From Paracoccaceae bacterium (GTDB lineage: Bacteria > Pseudomonadota > Alphaproteobacteria > Rhodobacterales > Rhodobacteraceae), in the NCBI GenBank assembly GCA_020637675.1, contig JACKKD010000001.1:1054001-1118000 (forward strand): a stretch of DNA of 64,000 bases, read 5' to 3'. A program made the translations under genes and the position numbers. Below, piece after piece: positions 15,808 to 25,002 of the stretch. The notes beneath the pieces are model-generated. The model saw nothing but the letters and a program-made list of their open reading frames with translations. It had not been told where the DNA came from and ran no database searches. Numbering within the stretch: position 1 is the first letter of the stretch; each line of letters starts with the position of its first letter.

Positions 15808-16628
15808 CGGCCGGGTTCCCCGCCGAAGACATGCTCGGGAGCCGGAAAGCGCCGCGCCCTGACATCGGCCGCATAGGCCGCGATCGCCCTGTCCGCCTCG
15901 GCGCCGAGTTCGGCATAGCGCTTCACGAATTTCGGCCGGAACGCGGTGAAGAGCCCCAGCATGTCGTCCACGACCAGAACCTGCCCGTCGCACTCCGCCG
16001 AGGCGCCGATACCGATGGTCGGGATCGGCAGGGCCCGGGTGATCTCGGCCGCAAGCACATCGGGCACCTTTTCCAGCACGACGGCGAAGGCCCCCGCCCC
16101 GGCCACGGTGGCCGCGTCCTCGCGGATGCGCTCCGCGTCCTCGCCCCGCCCCTGCACCCGGTAGCCGCCGAGCGTGTTGACCGCCTGCGGCGTAAGCCCG
16201 ACATGCGCCATCACCGGCACCCCGCGCGCCGCGAGGAACGCAATCGTCTCGGCCATATGCGCGCCGCCTTCGAGCTTGACCGCCGCCGCCCCGGTCTCCG
16301 CCATCAGCCGCGCGGCGTTGCGGAAGGCCTGCGCCGGCCCCTCCTCGTAGGCGCCGAAGGGCATGTCCACGACAAGCATGGCGCGGGACAGCCCCCGCGC
16401 CACCGCCCGGCCGTGCAGGATCATCATCTCCATCGTCACGCCGAGGGTCGAGGGCAGCCCGTGCAGAACCATGCCGACGCTGTCGCCCACCAGAACCATG
16501 TCGCAATGCGGATCGACGAGCCGCGCGACCGGCGTCGTGTAGGCGGTGAGCATGACGAGCGGCACGCCGCCCTTCCGCGCCCGGATATCCGGCGGCACCG
16601 GCCGCTTCCCCTCAACCGTCGCGCTCAT
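15804..16628 (-). CDS. panB: 3-methyl-2-oxobutanoate hydroxymethyltransferase
   Basis: 274 aa. It transfers a hydroxymethyl group from methylene-tetrahydrofolate to 2-oxoisovalerate, giving ketopantoate. Family segments seen are VMLTAYTTPVARLVD, DMVLVGDSVGMVLHG (metal-binding Asp), VDMPFGAYEEG, VKLEGG, MAHVGLTPQ and the VLEKVP glutamate. The last third carries IGIGASAECDGQVLV. It overlaps panC in translational coupling. The start codon follows the family's normal N-terminus. Confidence 0.96.
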   Translation of the reverse strand: MSATVEGKRPVPPDIRARKGGVPLVMLTAYTTPVARLVDPHCDMVLVGDSVGMVLHGLPSTLGVTMEMMILHGRAVARGLSRAMLVVDMPFGAYEEGPAQAFRNAARLMAETGAAAVKLEGGAHMAETIAFLAARGVPVMAHVGLTPQAVNTLGGYRVQGRGEDAERIREDAATVAGAGAFAVVLEKVPDVLAAEITRALPIPTIGIGASAECDGQVLVVDDMLGLFTAFRPKFVKRYAELGAEADRAIAAYAADVRARRFPAPEHVFGGEPGR

Positions 16629-16787
16629 TGCGGTGCTCCCCCCCGGGGTCGTTGCGCCATCATAGCTGCGCCGCAGCATCGTTTCCAGCAGACTCTGCGC
16701 CAGCCAACGGCTTGATCGGCGTGCGAAAACGGCGAAATATGCCGGGGATGGCCCGGCGCACCCCGGGCGGAACCGGGAGACCGAGAG

Positions 16788-18260
16788 ATGTTCCACCGCG
16801 TTACCACGACCGCCGCACTCCTCGCCCTTGTCGCCGGCCCCGCGCTTGCCGCGCAGGACACCATCACCCTCGGCATGGTGCTGGAGCCGCCGAACCTCGA
16901 TCCCACGGCGGGTGCCGCCGCCGCGATCGACGAGGTCGTCTATGCCAATGTCTTCGAGGGCCTCACCCGCATCGGGCCCGACGGCTCCGTCCGGCCGGCG
17001 CTCGCCGCAAGCTGGGACGTGGAGGACGGGGCGAAGACCTACGTGTTCCACCTCCACGAAGGCGTGACCTTCCACGACGGCACCGCGATGGATGCCGAGG
17101 ACGTGAAGTTCACGCTCGACCGGGCGCGGGCCGATGACAGCGCCAACGCGCAGAAGGCGCTCTTTGCCGGAATCGAGGCGGTCGAGGCCGTCGATCCCCT
17201 GACCGTCCGGGTGTCGCTGAAGGTGCCCGACGGCAACTTCCCCTTCAACATGGCCTGGGGCGACGCCGTGATCGTCGCACCGGAGTCCGTGGCCGATGCC
17301 GCGACGAAACCGGTGGGCACCGGCCCCTTCCGCTTCGCCGAATGGGCCCAGGGCGATCACGTCACCCTGACGCGCAACGACGCCTACTGGGGCGAGCCTG
17401 TGGCGCTGTCGAAAGCCACCTTCCGCTTCATCTCCGACCCGACGGCCGCCTTCGCCGCGATGATGGCCGGCGATGTCGATGCCTTCCCGAACTATCCCGC
17501 GCCCGAGACGCTGGCCCAACTTGCAGCCGATCCGCGCTTCAAGGTCATCGTCGGCTCGACCGAGGGCGAGACGATCCTTGCGATGAACAACAGGAAGCCG
17601 CCGCTCGACAACGTCAAGGTGCGCGAGGCCATCGCCCATGCGATCAACCGGCAGGAAATCATCGACGGCGCGATGTTCGGCTACGGCACGCCGATCGGCA
17701 CCCATTTCGCGCCGCACAACCCCGATTACCTCGATCTGACCGCGCTGTCGGCCCATGACCCCGAGAAGTCGAAAGCGCTGCTGGCCGAGGCCGGTATCAC
17801 GGGCCTGAAGCTGCGCCTCGCCCTGCCGCCGCCCACCTATGCGAGGCGCGGCGGGGAGATCATCGCCGCACAACTGGCGGCGGTCGGGATCGAGACAGAG
17901 ATCAGCAATGTCGAATGGGCGCAATGGCTGGAACAGGTATTCAAGGGCCGCGACTTCGACCTGACCATCGTCAGCCATACCGAGCCGATGGACATCAACA
18001 TCTATGCCCGCCCCGACTACTACTTCGGTTATGGCAAGCCCGACTTCGTGGCGCTGATGGACAAGCTGGCGGAAACCACCGACCCGGCGGCGCGCTCCGA
18101 CCTCCTGAAAGAGGCGCAGGAGATGATCGCCAGGGACTACGTCAACGCCTACCTCTTCCAGCTTGCCAAGACAGGCGTGGCGAATGCCAAGATCGAGGGG
18201 CTTTGGGAGAACTCGCCGAACCAGTCCAACGACCTGACGGCGGTGCATTGGGTTGAGTGA
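16788..18260 (+). CDS. ABC transporter substrate-binding protein, family 5 (peptide/nickel type)
   Basis: 490 aa. A Sec signal peptide ends near Ala21-Ala22 (ALLALVAGPALA). The mature protein has the SBP_bac_5 layout, including LEPPNLDPTAG, the VYANVFEGL segment, FHLHEGVTFHDGTAMDAEDV and a C-terminal lobe with the SHTEPMDIN stretch. It should bind an oligopeptide or similar ligand in the periplasm. No permease or ATPase genes lie beside it, so it must pair with a transporter elsewhere. A membrane-protein gene overlaps its end. Confidence 0.9.
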   Translation: MFHRVTTTAALLALVAGPALAAQDTITLGMVLEPPNLDPTAGAAAAIDEVVYANVFEGLTRIGPDGSVRPALAASWDVEDGAKTYVFHLHEGVTFHDGTAMDAEDVKFTLDRARADDSANAQKALFAGIEAVEAVDPLTVRVSLKVPDGNFPFNMAWGDAVIVAPESVADAATKPVGTGPFRFAEWAQGDHVTLTRNDAYWGEPVALSKATFRFISDPTAAFAAMMAGDVDAFPNYPAPETLAQLAADPRFKVIVGSTEGETILAMNNRKPPLDNVKVREAIAHAINRQEIIDGAMFGYGTPIGTHFAPHNPDYLDLTALSAHDPEKSKALLAEAGITGLKLRLALPPPTYARRGGEIIAAQLAAVGIETEISNVEWAQWLEQVFKGRDFDLTIVSHTEPMDINIYARPDYYFGYGKPDFVALMDKLAETTDPAARSDLLKEAQEMIARDYVNAYLFQLAKTGVANAKIEGLWENSPNQSNDLTAVHWVE

Positions 18261-18867
18261 CGGCTCGGGCCCGGCAGGCGGACCGCAGAAAGGCAGTGCG
18301 CGGCGTCCAAGGCCGCGTCAGACCGCGCAACTGACACTCTTTCTTTTGGCCATCATCGCCCCGGCGATCTGGCTTTTCTATTCGCGCGTCTGGGTGCCCA
18401 GACTGCATCAAAGCGAATGGTGGGCGCGCGGCCATCTTATCGTGCCCGACGGTTGGACCTCAATTGCTCTCTGCCTGATGACCGGATTCGGCGTCGCGCT
18501 TCTGTTGGCTATCGGAACCCTCAACCGGCACCGTCCGCGCCTCATGTTCCGTCCGACAGGGACGAAGCTGGCTGCCATGGGTCTCTTTGGAATGCTGGCG
18601 CCTGTAGGGCTGTTTTACGCCCTGCCGATCGGCGGTTGGTCAATCCTCCTGTGGCTTTTCAATCCGATCAGGCTCGTGGACGCCGGGCGTCTGCTGCAAG
18701 TGCTTGGCTCGACCACCGCGCTTCTCGTCGCATCCTATGCCGCCGTATCGATGATCATCTACGGCATACGGAACTACGCGGTGCGCGGGCTGCTTTTGGG
18801 CGCGCTCTGGCTTTCTCTCTATGCCGCACAAATTCTTCTTTCAGGTGTCTACAACGGGCCGCTCTGA
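18253..18867 (+). CDS. Polytopic membrane protein, unknown function
   Basis: 204 aa with about five hydrophobic helices (near residues 27-45, 69-87, 105-127, 150-170, 178-195) after a basic N-terminus. The proposed TTG start overlaps the end of the substrate-binding protein gene by eight bases. No ATG occurs in frame before the first helix, so either TTG is right or the real start is an unrecognised codon nearby. Base composition is lower in GC than the flanking genes. I recognise no family. Confidence 0.6.
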   Translation: MSDGSGPAGGPQKGSARRPRPRQTAQLTLFLLAIIAPAIWLFYSRVWVPRLHQSEWWARGHLIVPDGWTSIALCLMTGFGVALLLAIGTLNRHRPRLMFRPTGTKLAAMGLFGMLAPVGLFYALPIGGWSILLWLFNPIRLVDAGRLLQVLGSTTALLVASYAAVSMIIYGIRNYAVRGLLLGALWLSLYAAQILLSGVYNGPL

Positions 18868-18961
18868 CCAAGGACGACTTTCCCCATTCCCAACTCCCTC
18901 CGCCTCACCCTCGCCGCCGCATTCCGAACCGACCGCTTCGCACCGGCCGGGTCTTGGGCAG

Positions 18962-19771
18962 CTAGGACGACTTCACCGCCTTCACCGCCCAGGCCCGCGC
19001 GGTCAGGGCGATGCCGCCGTCCGGTTCCGCCGGCAGGTCGCTTTCCAGCTTCCGGCGCAGCGCCTCGCGGCGATCGGGCGGCAAGGCGGCGCAGTAGCCC
19101 GGCGCGGGACCGGCGCCGAGGGTGAAGGGCGTCCAGTAATCGGTGAAATCGGCAAACCGCGTGTCGATGACAAGCGCCGTCGACTCCACCTCCATCCCCC
19201 AAACCCTAACCGCAAGATCGCGCAGCCGGGCCTCGGTGCAGTCGGGGAACCTCTTGTCCTCGGTCAGATCTTGCGCGGCGGGGTCGAGCGCGCTCGCGGC
19301 GCGCCAGAATTCGCGCATGAACCGGACGCCGCCGCCCGGATAGTCCCAGACGAAGAAGCCGAGCCGCCCGCCGGGACGGACAACGCGGGCCATCTCGCGC
19401 AGCATCGCGGAACGGTCGGGCACGAAGTTCAGGACAAGGCCGGAGACGGCCGCGTCGAAGCTTTCCGCCGGAACGTCAAGCTTCTGGGCATCGCCGCGTC
19501 GGAATCGCACACGGGGATCGTCGGTCTTGCTCGCTGCATGGACGACGAATCCCTCTGAAGCGTCCACTCCGGTCACGCTGCGGGGCGCCGACTGCCCGAG
19601 GATCGCCGCCGACAGCGATCCGGTCCCGCAGCCGACATCGAGCCAGTCGCCGCCTTCGGGAGCCTCCAGCCAGTCGAGGAAACGCGGCGCCACCCGACGG
19701 CTCCAGCGGCCCATATAGGCGTCGTAGTTGGCGCCCGCCTGCCAGGAATCGTGTCGTGAGCTTTCGGACAT
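18962..19771 (-). CDS. Class I SAM-dependent methyltransferase
   Basis: 269 aa. Motif I is WLDVGCGTGSLSAAI (SAM-binding glycine loop), followed by the acidic VTGVDAS, then GDAQKLDVPAESFDAAV and RVVRPGGRLGFFVWDY, the Methyltransf_11/25 order seen in UbiE-like enzymes. The ATG has GGAGAGAC just upstream; the open frame extends 16 codons further without a site. The substrate is unknown. Divergent from the cupin gene. Confidence 0.87.
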   Translation of the reverse strand: MSESSRHDSWQAGANYDAYMGRWSRRVAPRFLDWLEAPEGGDWLDVGCGTGSLSAAILGQSAPRSVTGVDASEGFVVHAASKTDDPRVRFRRGDAQKLDVPAESFDAAVSGLVLNFVPDRSAMLREMARVVRPGGRLGFFVWDYPGGGVRFMREFWRAASALDPAAQDLTEDKRFPDCTEARLRDLAVRVWGMEVESTALVIDTRFADFTDYWTPFTLGAGPAPGYCAALPPDRREALRRKLESDLPAEPDGGIALTARAWAVKAVKSS

Positions 19772-19904
19772 GACGTCTCTCCGGCGACAAGGGTGCGTGC
19801 TGCAAATGCCGTCCATCATACGCCTCTTTCCGGCGGCTGGCGCGGACTGTATCAGGGGTCAGCCGCTTCCGGCCGTCCCGCCGCCAGCCCCGAACGAGGT
19901 ATCG

Positions 19905-20246
19905 ATGCCCGCTTTCCTCCGCCTCACGCCCGCCGCCACCTCCCCTGAAACCGAGCGCCCCGCGCGCGAAAGGGTGATCTCGGGCGACCCCGTGCACACC
20001 ACCTGGAACGTCGAGGAGCGGGACGGGCTTTACTGCGGCATCTGGCAATCCACCCCCGGCAAGTGGCGGATCAGCTACGACGAATGGGAATACTGCCGCA
20101 TCCTCGCGGGTCGTTCGGTCATCACCGACGACAAGGGGACCGAATACCATATCGGTCCCGGCGACAGCTTCATCCTCCGGCCCGGTTTCTCAGGCACATG
20201 GGAAGTGATCGAGACCACCCGCAAGGATTACGTGATCCGGGTCTGA
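19905..20246 (+). CDS. Small cupin-domain protein (cupin_3/DUF861-like)
   Basis: 113 aa, one cupin barrel. SPG/TPGKWRISYDEWEYCRILAG matches motif 1 of the DUF861 cupin family and GPGDSFILRPGFSGTWEV matches motif 2. The metal ligands are less clear than in classical cupins; a Glu and Tyr appear where His is often found. GAGG lies just before the ATG. It may act on a small metabolite (ureidoglycolate-hydrolase-like or ethanolamine-type cupins are related). Convergent with the L,D-transpeptidase gene, six bases away. Confidence 0.82.
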   Translation: MPAFLRLTPAATSPETERPARERVISGDPVHTTWNVEERDGLYCGIWQSTPGKWRISYDEWEYCRILAGRSVITDDKGTEYHIGPGDSFILRPGFSGTWEVIETTRKDYVIRV

Positions 20247-20252
20247 TCGCAC

Positions 20253-21209
20253 TCAGTTGATCTGGGTGAAGACCCCGTCGGGATCGGTCACCGCCGAGGC
20301 GTCCGAGAGCGGCAACCCGGTCGCCGGATCGATGGCGACCGCGGTTCCGGTCAAGGCCGACTGAGGCGTGACCACACCGACCGGGGGCACGAACTTGGGC
20401 CAGGGAATGTTGCCCGCCCGGATTTGCGCCTGGACATCCTCGGGGAAGGACGACAGGGGCACCATCAACCCATGTGCGTTCTCGACCATCGGATCCTCGG
20501 CGATCGCCGACTCCTCTGCCGAACGCACATGGACATGCGTGCCCGCAGAGACCCGTTCGAACAGGTCGAGAATGTCCTGGTTGAATAGCCGGATGCAGCC
20601 GGCCGAGGTCGCCCGGCCGATGGTCGAGGCGTTGTTCGTGCCGTGGATGCGGTAGTAGGTGTCGCGCCCGCCGCGATAGAGGTAGAGCGCCCGCGCGCCC
20701 AGCGGGTTCTCGAGCCCGCCCGACATGCCGCCGGAGAGCGGCCCGTAGATGTCCGGTTCGCGCCGGATCATGTTCTTCGTCGGCGTCCAGCTCGGCCAGG
20801 CCTGCTTCCTTCCGACGTAGGCGTCGCCGGAAAAGCCGTAGCCCTCGCGCCCGACCGCGATGCCGTAGCGCATCGCCCGACCGCCTTCGAGAATGTAGTA
20901 GAGCACACGCGCGTGCGGATCGACGACGATCGTCCCCGGCGCGTCAGGTCCGGTGTAGTAGACCTCGGTGCGGGGGTTCTGCCCGGTCAGGTAACCGGGG
21001 TCGACCGCCGGGATCGTGATGTCGACGTCCTGCACGGACTGGTAGCGCGCCACGACCTCGGGCGCAGGCGCAATGGAGGATACGCCGGTCTCCGGGTCGA
21101 TACCGGGGCGGCTGGCGGGGGCGCCGCAGGCAGCAAGCGCGAGCGCGGAGAGAAGGGCGAAGGCACGGGCCGCAACGAGGTGCCGGGACAGGGCCGGATG
21201 AAGGGTCAT
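20253..21209 (-). CDS. L,D-transpeptidase lipoprotein (YkuD domain)
   Basis: 318 aa. The N-terminal signal ends in a lipobox (LALAAC, Cys28), so it is probably an outer-membrane or periplasmic lipoprotein. The YkuD catalytic motif HGTNN...SAGCIR gives His189 and the nucleophile Cys205. Such enzymes form 3-3 cross-links in peptidoglycan or attach proteins to it. The C-terminal ~80 residues are Pro-rich. The ATG is preferred over a TTG four codons upstream; neither has a strong ribosome-binding site. Confidence 0.9.
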   Translation of the reverse strand: MTLHPALSRHLVAARAFALLSALALAACGAPASRPGIDPETGVSSIAPAPEVVARYQSVQDVDITIPAVDPGYLTGQNPRTEVYYTGPDAPGTIVVDPHARVLYYILEGGRAMRYGIAVGREGYGFSGDAYVGRKQAWPSWTPTKNMIRREPDIYGPLSGGMSGGLENPLGARALYLYRGGRDTYYRIHGTNNASTIGRATSAGCIRLFNQDILDLFERVSAGTHVHVRSAEESAIAEDPMVENAHGLMVPLSSFPEDVQAQIRAGNIPWPKFVPPVGVVTPQSALTGTAVAIDPATGLPLSDASAVTDPDGVFTQIN

Positions 21210-21604
21210 GGCAGGATGCAATCCGTTCTGTTGTCTCTCAACCGAACGACACCGCGACAGAATCGTTCCATCGCGGCTCCTGTCCGGCGCTGGGGCACAT
21301 GTCCACCCCGACGGCGCCTCGGCGTCAAGGCCCCGCCCACAGGATTCTCGACGGACGGGGCGGCCAGGTCACACAGCGCGCAGCGGGAGCGGCGCGATTG
21401 ACAAGTCTTCGGGTTGGCGATGCCGGCGCGGCCCGCGACACCGGGCGGGCCACCGGTCTGGCCGGGGTCGGCCCGGCCGCAGCAGGAGCGTCCGGCAGAA
21501 GCGCGGCGCGGGTCAGAAGAATCGTTCGGGCGAACATGGATCCCCCATCCGGCATGTCCGGATGGGGGAGTGACGCCACCGCAACTGGTTCGCGACGGGG
21601 GGCC
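21210..21604. other. Intergenic stretch between L,D-transpeptidase and creatinase
   Basis: About 395 bp. Apart from the hairpin at 21541-21569 I see nothing functional. Open frames here are Pro/Ala/Arg-rich and look like GC-rich noise. Confidence 0.5.
21541..21569. terminator. Hairpin downstream of the creatinase gene
   Basis: A perfect 12-bp stem (TCCCCCATCCGG / CCGGATGGGGGA) with a five-base loop, 36 bp past the creatinase stop. No T-run follows, so it may be a rho-assisted or mRNA-stabilising hairpin, not a strict intrinsic terminator. Confidence 0.6.
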
Positions 21605-22810
21605 TCAGCCCACCACGTTGAACTCCGGCCCGTAGGGATAGTGCGTGATGTCCTCGTTGCCGTCCTCGGTGATGACGAGGATGTCGTGCTCGCGGTAGCC
21701 GCCGGCGCCGGGCTTGCCGTTCGGGATGGTCAGCATCGGCTCCATCGAGATCACCATGCCGGGCTCCAGCACCGTGTCGATGTCCTCGCGCAGTTCCAGC
21801 CCCGCCTCGCGGCCGTAGTAGTGGCTGAGAACGCCGAAGGAATGGCCATAGCCGAAGGTCCGGTACTGGAGAAGCTGGCGCTCCTCGAAGAACTCGTTGA
21901 TCTTCGCGGTGATGTCCGAGCATTTCGCGCCCGGCTTCAGGAGGCTCATGCCGTATTCATGGGCCGCCACGTTCGCTTCCCAGATCTTCAGGCTCGCGTT
22001 GTCAACCTCGCGCACGAACATCGTGCGTTCGAGCGCCGTGTAGTAGCCCGAGATCATCGGGAAGGTGTTGAGGCTGAGGATGTCGCCGACCTCCAGCTTG
22101 CGCGCGGTGACAGGGTTGTGGGCGCCGTCGGTGTTGATCCCCGACTGGAACCAGACCCAGGTGTCGCGGTACTCGGCATCGGGGAAGCGGCGGGCGATCT
22201 CGCGCTCCATCGCGTCGCGGCCTGCCATGGCGATGTCGATCTCGCGCGCACCGACCGCCACCGCCTCGCGGATGGCATAGCCGCCGACGTCGGCGGTGTT
22301 GGCACCAGCGCGGATCATCGCGATTTCGGCCGGCGACTTCATCATCCGCTGCTTCATCGTCGCCGGGGCGATGTCGACGACCTTCGACGGGGTCAGGAAC
22401 GACTTCAGCTTTTCCGACTGCAGAAGCGTCAGGTGATCCGCCTCGTATCCGATGACCTTGCCGGGGCCCGTCACCGACAGGATCGCGCGCCAGTAGTTGT
22501 CACGCTGCCAGTCCGTGTAGGTGATGTTGTCGCCGTGGCAGCGCCGCCAGGGCTGTGCGGCGTCGATGCCGGCCGAGATCGTCACGTCCTGCGTGGCGGT
22601 GACGACAAGGCCGTAGGGCCGGCCGAAGGAGCAGTAGAGGAAGCCCGAGTAATAGGCGATGCTGTGCATCGAGGTGAAGACGACCGCGTCGACACCCTGC
22701 GCGTCCATGATCGCGCGGAGGCCGCCGAGCCGCTGCTCGTACTCCGACTTGGCGAACGGGAGGACGCGGTCGCCCTGGTGAAAACGATACTGCTGTGGAC
22801 GTTCCGTCAT
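21605..22810 (-). CDS. Creatinase (creatine amidinohydrolase), M24 family
   Basis: 401 aa. It hydrolyses creatine to sarcosine and urea. The sequence follows Pseudomonas creatinase closely: FTSMHSIAYYSGFLYCSFGR, PWRR, NITYTDWQRDNY, TWVWFQSGINTDGAHNPVT, YTALERT, YRTFGYGHSFG and SHYYGREAGLELREDIDTV. The catalytic His of this family corresponds to His231 in GAHNP. Unlike other M24 'pita-bread' proteins, creatinases do not need metal. No sarcosine oxidase, creatininase or urease genes lie next to it. M24 relatives include proline dipeptidase, but the match to creatinase is much better. Confidence 0.9.
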   Translation of the reverse strand: MTERPQQYRFHQGDRVLPFAKSEYEQRLGGLRAIMDAQGVDAVVFTSMHSIAYYSGFLYCSFGRPYGLVVTATQDVTISAGIDAAQPWRRCHGDNITYTDWQRDNYWRAILSVTGPGKVIGYEADHLTLLQSEKLKSFLTPSKVVDIAPATMKQRMMKSPAEIAMIRAGANTADVGGYAIREAVAVGAREIDIAMAGRDAMEREIARRFPDAEYRDTWVWFQSGINTDGAHNPVTARKLEVGDILSLNTFPMISGYYTALERTMFVREVDNASLKIWEANVAAHEYGMSLLKPGAKCSDITAKINEFFEERQLLQYRTFGYGHSFGVLSHYYGREAGLELREDIDTVLEPGMVISMEPMLTIPNGKPGAGGYREHDILVITEDGNEDITHYPYGPEFNVVG

Positions 22811-23111
22811 TGTCAGACCTCACTTCATGGGGTCTGGCCCGCAGCACGAGACCCCGAAAGGTCCCGGCGTACAGGACTTCAGGCGGGCATCGGCCCGCAA
22901 GCGATGGGGCATGGCCCCTGCGGCGACGCCATCGCCACGGCTCGGGAAGCCTTCTACGCCGTAGAGCGACGGCAGGCTAGTCTGAAAACGACATCCGCGC
23001 CGGAGTCAGACCATCGTGCGTGAACCGGCACCGGACCGGGACTGCCGTCCCGGCACCTGCCCGGCGAAGGACCGGCGCGATGCCGGGGAATGCGGCCGAA
23101 GCCCTTGCCCC

Positions 23112-23140
23112 TTGCCAAGCGCCCCCGGCGGGGCTATAGG
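23112..23140 (+). promoter_or_regulatory. Putative promoter of rpmI-rplT(-pheS)
   Basis: TTGCCA and TATAGG separated by 17 bp, about 80 bp before the rpmI start. This is the best match in the 407-bp gap (22811-23217) between the divergent creatinase and rpmI genes. Nothing else in that gap is recognised. Confidence 0.55.
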
Positions 23141-23217
23141 GCGCCACTCGAATACCCTGCGGGGCCGGCCAGGTGGCATTGCCGAGTCGCGCATTCACGT
23201 CTGACCAGGAGATGAAA

Positions 23218-23418
23218 ATGCCCAAGATGAAGACCAAGTCGGCCGCGAAGAAGCGGTTCAAGATGACGGCCTCGGGCCGCGTCAAATCGGGTGTCGCGGG
23301 CAAGCGTCACGGCATGATCAAGCGTTCGACGGACTTCATCCGCAAGGCGACGGGGACGATGCTCCTCAGCGACGCGGATGCGAAGATCGTCAAGAAATAC
23401 ATGCCCTACGACCGCTGA
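23218..23418 (+). CDS. rpmI: 50S ribosomal protein L35
   Basis: 66 aa, very basic, starting MPKMKTKSAAKKRFKMT and containing KRHGMIKRS, both hallmarks of bL35. The ATG is set by the family N-terminus; a longer frame upstream is spurious. AGGAGATG precedes it. It is followed 12 bp later by rplT, the standard bacterial pairing. Confidence 0.98.
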   Translation: MPKMKTKSAAKKRFKMTASGRVKSGVAGKRHGMIKRSTDFIRKATGTMLLSDADAKIVKKYMPYDR

Positions 23419-23430
23419 GGAGCCAGTCCC

Positions 23431-23793
23431 ATGTCTCGCGTCAAATCCGGCGTCGTCACCCACGCCCGTCACCGCAAGGTCATCAAGAAGGCGAAAGGCT
23501 ACTATGCCGCGCGTTCGACCAACTTCCGCACCGCCACCCAGGCGGTCGACAAGGCCAACCAGTACGCCACCCGCGACCGCAAGGCCCGCAAGCGCAACTT
23601 CCGCGCGCTGTGGATTCAGCGTATCAACGCGGCGGTCCGCCTCGTCGATGCCGAGATGACCTATTCGCGCTTCGTCAACGCGCTCGCCAAGGCCGGGATC
23701 GAGGTGGACCGCAAGGTGCTCGCCGATCTCGCCGTGCATGAGCCGGCGGCGTTCGAGGCCATCGTCGGAAAGGCGAAGGCCGCGCTCGCGTAA
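23431..23793 (+). CDS. rplT: 50S ribosomal protein L20
   Basis: 120 aa, basic. MSRVKSGVVTHARHRKVIKK at the N-terminus, followed by AKGYYAARS and RKRNFRALWIQRINAA, is diagnostic of bL20, which binds 23S rRNA early in 50S assembly. In operon with rpmI; an intrinsic terminator follows, so pheS may be transcribed partly by readthrough. Confidence 0.98.
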   Translation: MSRVKSGVVTHARHRKVIKKAKGYYAARSTNFRTATQAVDKANQYATRDRKARKRNFRALWIQRINAAVRLVDAEMTYSRFVNALAKAGIEVDRKVLADLAVHEPAAFEAIVGKAKAALA

Positions 23794-23816
23794 TTCCTCT
23801 CTCCGAGGGACAGGAG

Positions 23817-23856
23817 AACCCCGCGAGTGCCGGAACGGCGCCGCGGGGTTTTTTCT
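23817..23856 (+). terminator. Intrinsic terminator after rplT
   Basis: Stem AACCCCGCG / CGCGGGGTT with a GC-rich loop, followed by a T-run (TTTTCTT). Confidence 0.85.
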
Positions 23857-23919
23857 TGCCGCCTTGCAATGGCGGGGCGGCATGGATAGCACAAGGTCCG
23901 CAACGGGCCGGAGGGTCAG

Positions 23920-25002
23920 ATGGACGGATTGGACGCGCTGAAAGGCAGGTATCTGGAAGGGATTTCCGGGGCGGGCGACGAGGCCTCGCTGGAGGAAATC
24001 CGGCTGGCGGCGCTCGGCAAGAAGGGCGAGATCAGCCTGAAGATGCGCGAGCTTGGCCAGATGGCGCCCGAGGTGCGGCAGGCCGCCGGTGCCGCGCTGA
24101 ACCGGCTGAAGGACGAGATCGACGCGGCGCTCCGCGCCAAGAAGGCGGCGCTGGCCGATGCGGCGCTGGACGAGCGGCTCAAGGCCGAATGGCTCGACGT
24201 GACGCTGCCGGGGCGCCCGCGGCGGCAGGGGACGATCCATCCGGTCAGCCAGGTCACCGAGGAAGTCACCGCGATCTTCGCCGACATGGGCTTTGCCGTG
24301 GCCGAGGGCCCGCAGATCGAAAGCGACTGGTTCAACTTCGACGCGCTCAACATCCCGCCCGAGCACCCCGCCCGGCAGGAGCATGACACCTTCTTCATGG
24401 CGCGCGAGGAAGGCGACAGCCGCCCGCCGCATGTGCTGAGGACCCACACCTCGCCGGTGCAGATCCGGGCGATGCAGATCCAGGGCGCGCCCTTGCGCGT
24501 CATCGCGCCGGGCCGCGTCTACCGGATGGACATGGACCAGACCCACACGCCGATGTTCCATCAGGTCGAGGGGCTGGCGATCGACCGCGATATCTCGATG
24601 GCCAACCTGAAATGGGTGCTGGAGGAGTTCTGCCGGTCGTTCTTCGAGGTGGATTCTGTTGAGTTGCGTTTCCGCGCCTCGCATTTCCCGTTCACGGAGC
24701 CTTCGGCCGAGGTCGATATCCGCTGTTCGTGGGAGGGCGGTCAGTTGAAGATCGGGCAGGGGGAGTCGTGGATGGAAATCCTCGGCTCCGGCATGGTGCA
24801 TCCGAAGGTGCTGTCCGCCGCTGGCGTGGACCCGGCGGAATGGCAGGGCTTTGCCTTCGGCATGGGCATCGACCGGCTGGCGATGCTGAAATACGGGATT
24901 CCCGATTTACGGGCGTTCTTCGAGAGCGACCTGCGCTGGCTCAGGCACTATGGCTTCGCGGCGCTGGATATGCCGACGGTGGCCGGAGGGTTGAGTCGGT
25001 GA
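23920..25002 (+). CDS. pheS: Phenylalanyl-tRNA synthetase alpha chain
   Basis: 360 aa. A coiled-coil tRNA-binding N-terminus (~1-90) precedes the class II catalytic core. Visible signatures are LPGRPRRQGTIHPVSQV, TSPVQIRAM, the motif 2 loop around RVYRMD, FRASHFPFTEPS and GSGMVHPKVL, plus motif 3 GMGIDRLAMLKYGI. It pairs with PheT to charge tRNA-Phe. GGAGGG precedes the ATG. The stop overlaps the GTG of an inserted membrane-protein gene (GTGA) instead of leading straight to pheT. Confidence 0.98.
   Translation: MDGLDALKGRYLEGISGAGDEASLEEIRLAALGKKGEISLKMRELGQMAPEVRQAAGAALNRLKDEIDAALRAKKAALADAALDERLKAEWLDVTLPGRPRRQGTIHPVSQVTEEVTAIFADMGFAVAEGPQIESDWFNFDALNIPPEHPARQEHDTFFMAREEGDSRPPHVLRTHTSPVQIRAMQIQGAPLRVIAPGRVYRMDMDQTHTPMFHQVEGLAIDRDISMANLKWVLEEFCRSFFEVDSVELRFRASHFPFTEPSAEVDIRCSWEGGQLKIGQGESWMEILGSGMVHPKVLSAAGVDPAEWQGFAFGMGIDRLAMLKYGIPDLRAFFESDLRWLRHYGFAALDMPTVAGGLSR

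Noticed and set aside
16629..18248. Long minus-strand extension upstream of panB
   Set aside because: The frame continues through the antisense of the substrate-binding protein gene. The panB start is clear at 16628.
21325..21579. 84-codon minus-strand frame between L,D-transpeptidase and creatinase
   Set aside because: Low-complexity Ala/Pro/Arg content, overlaps a hairpin, no ribosome-binding site.
23173..23217. Upstream start for rpmI adding 15 residues
   Set aside because: bL35 begins MPKMKTKS; the added residues do not belong to the family, and the ribosome-binding site fits the later ATG.
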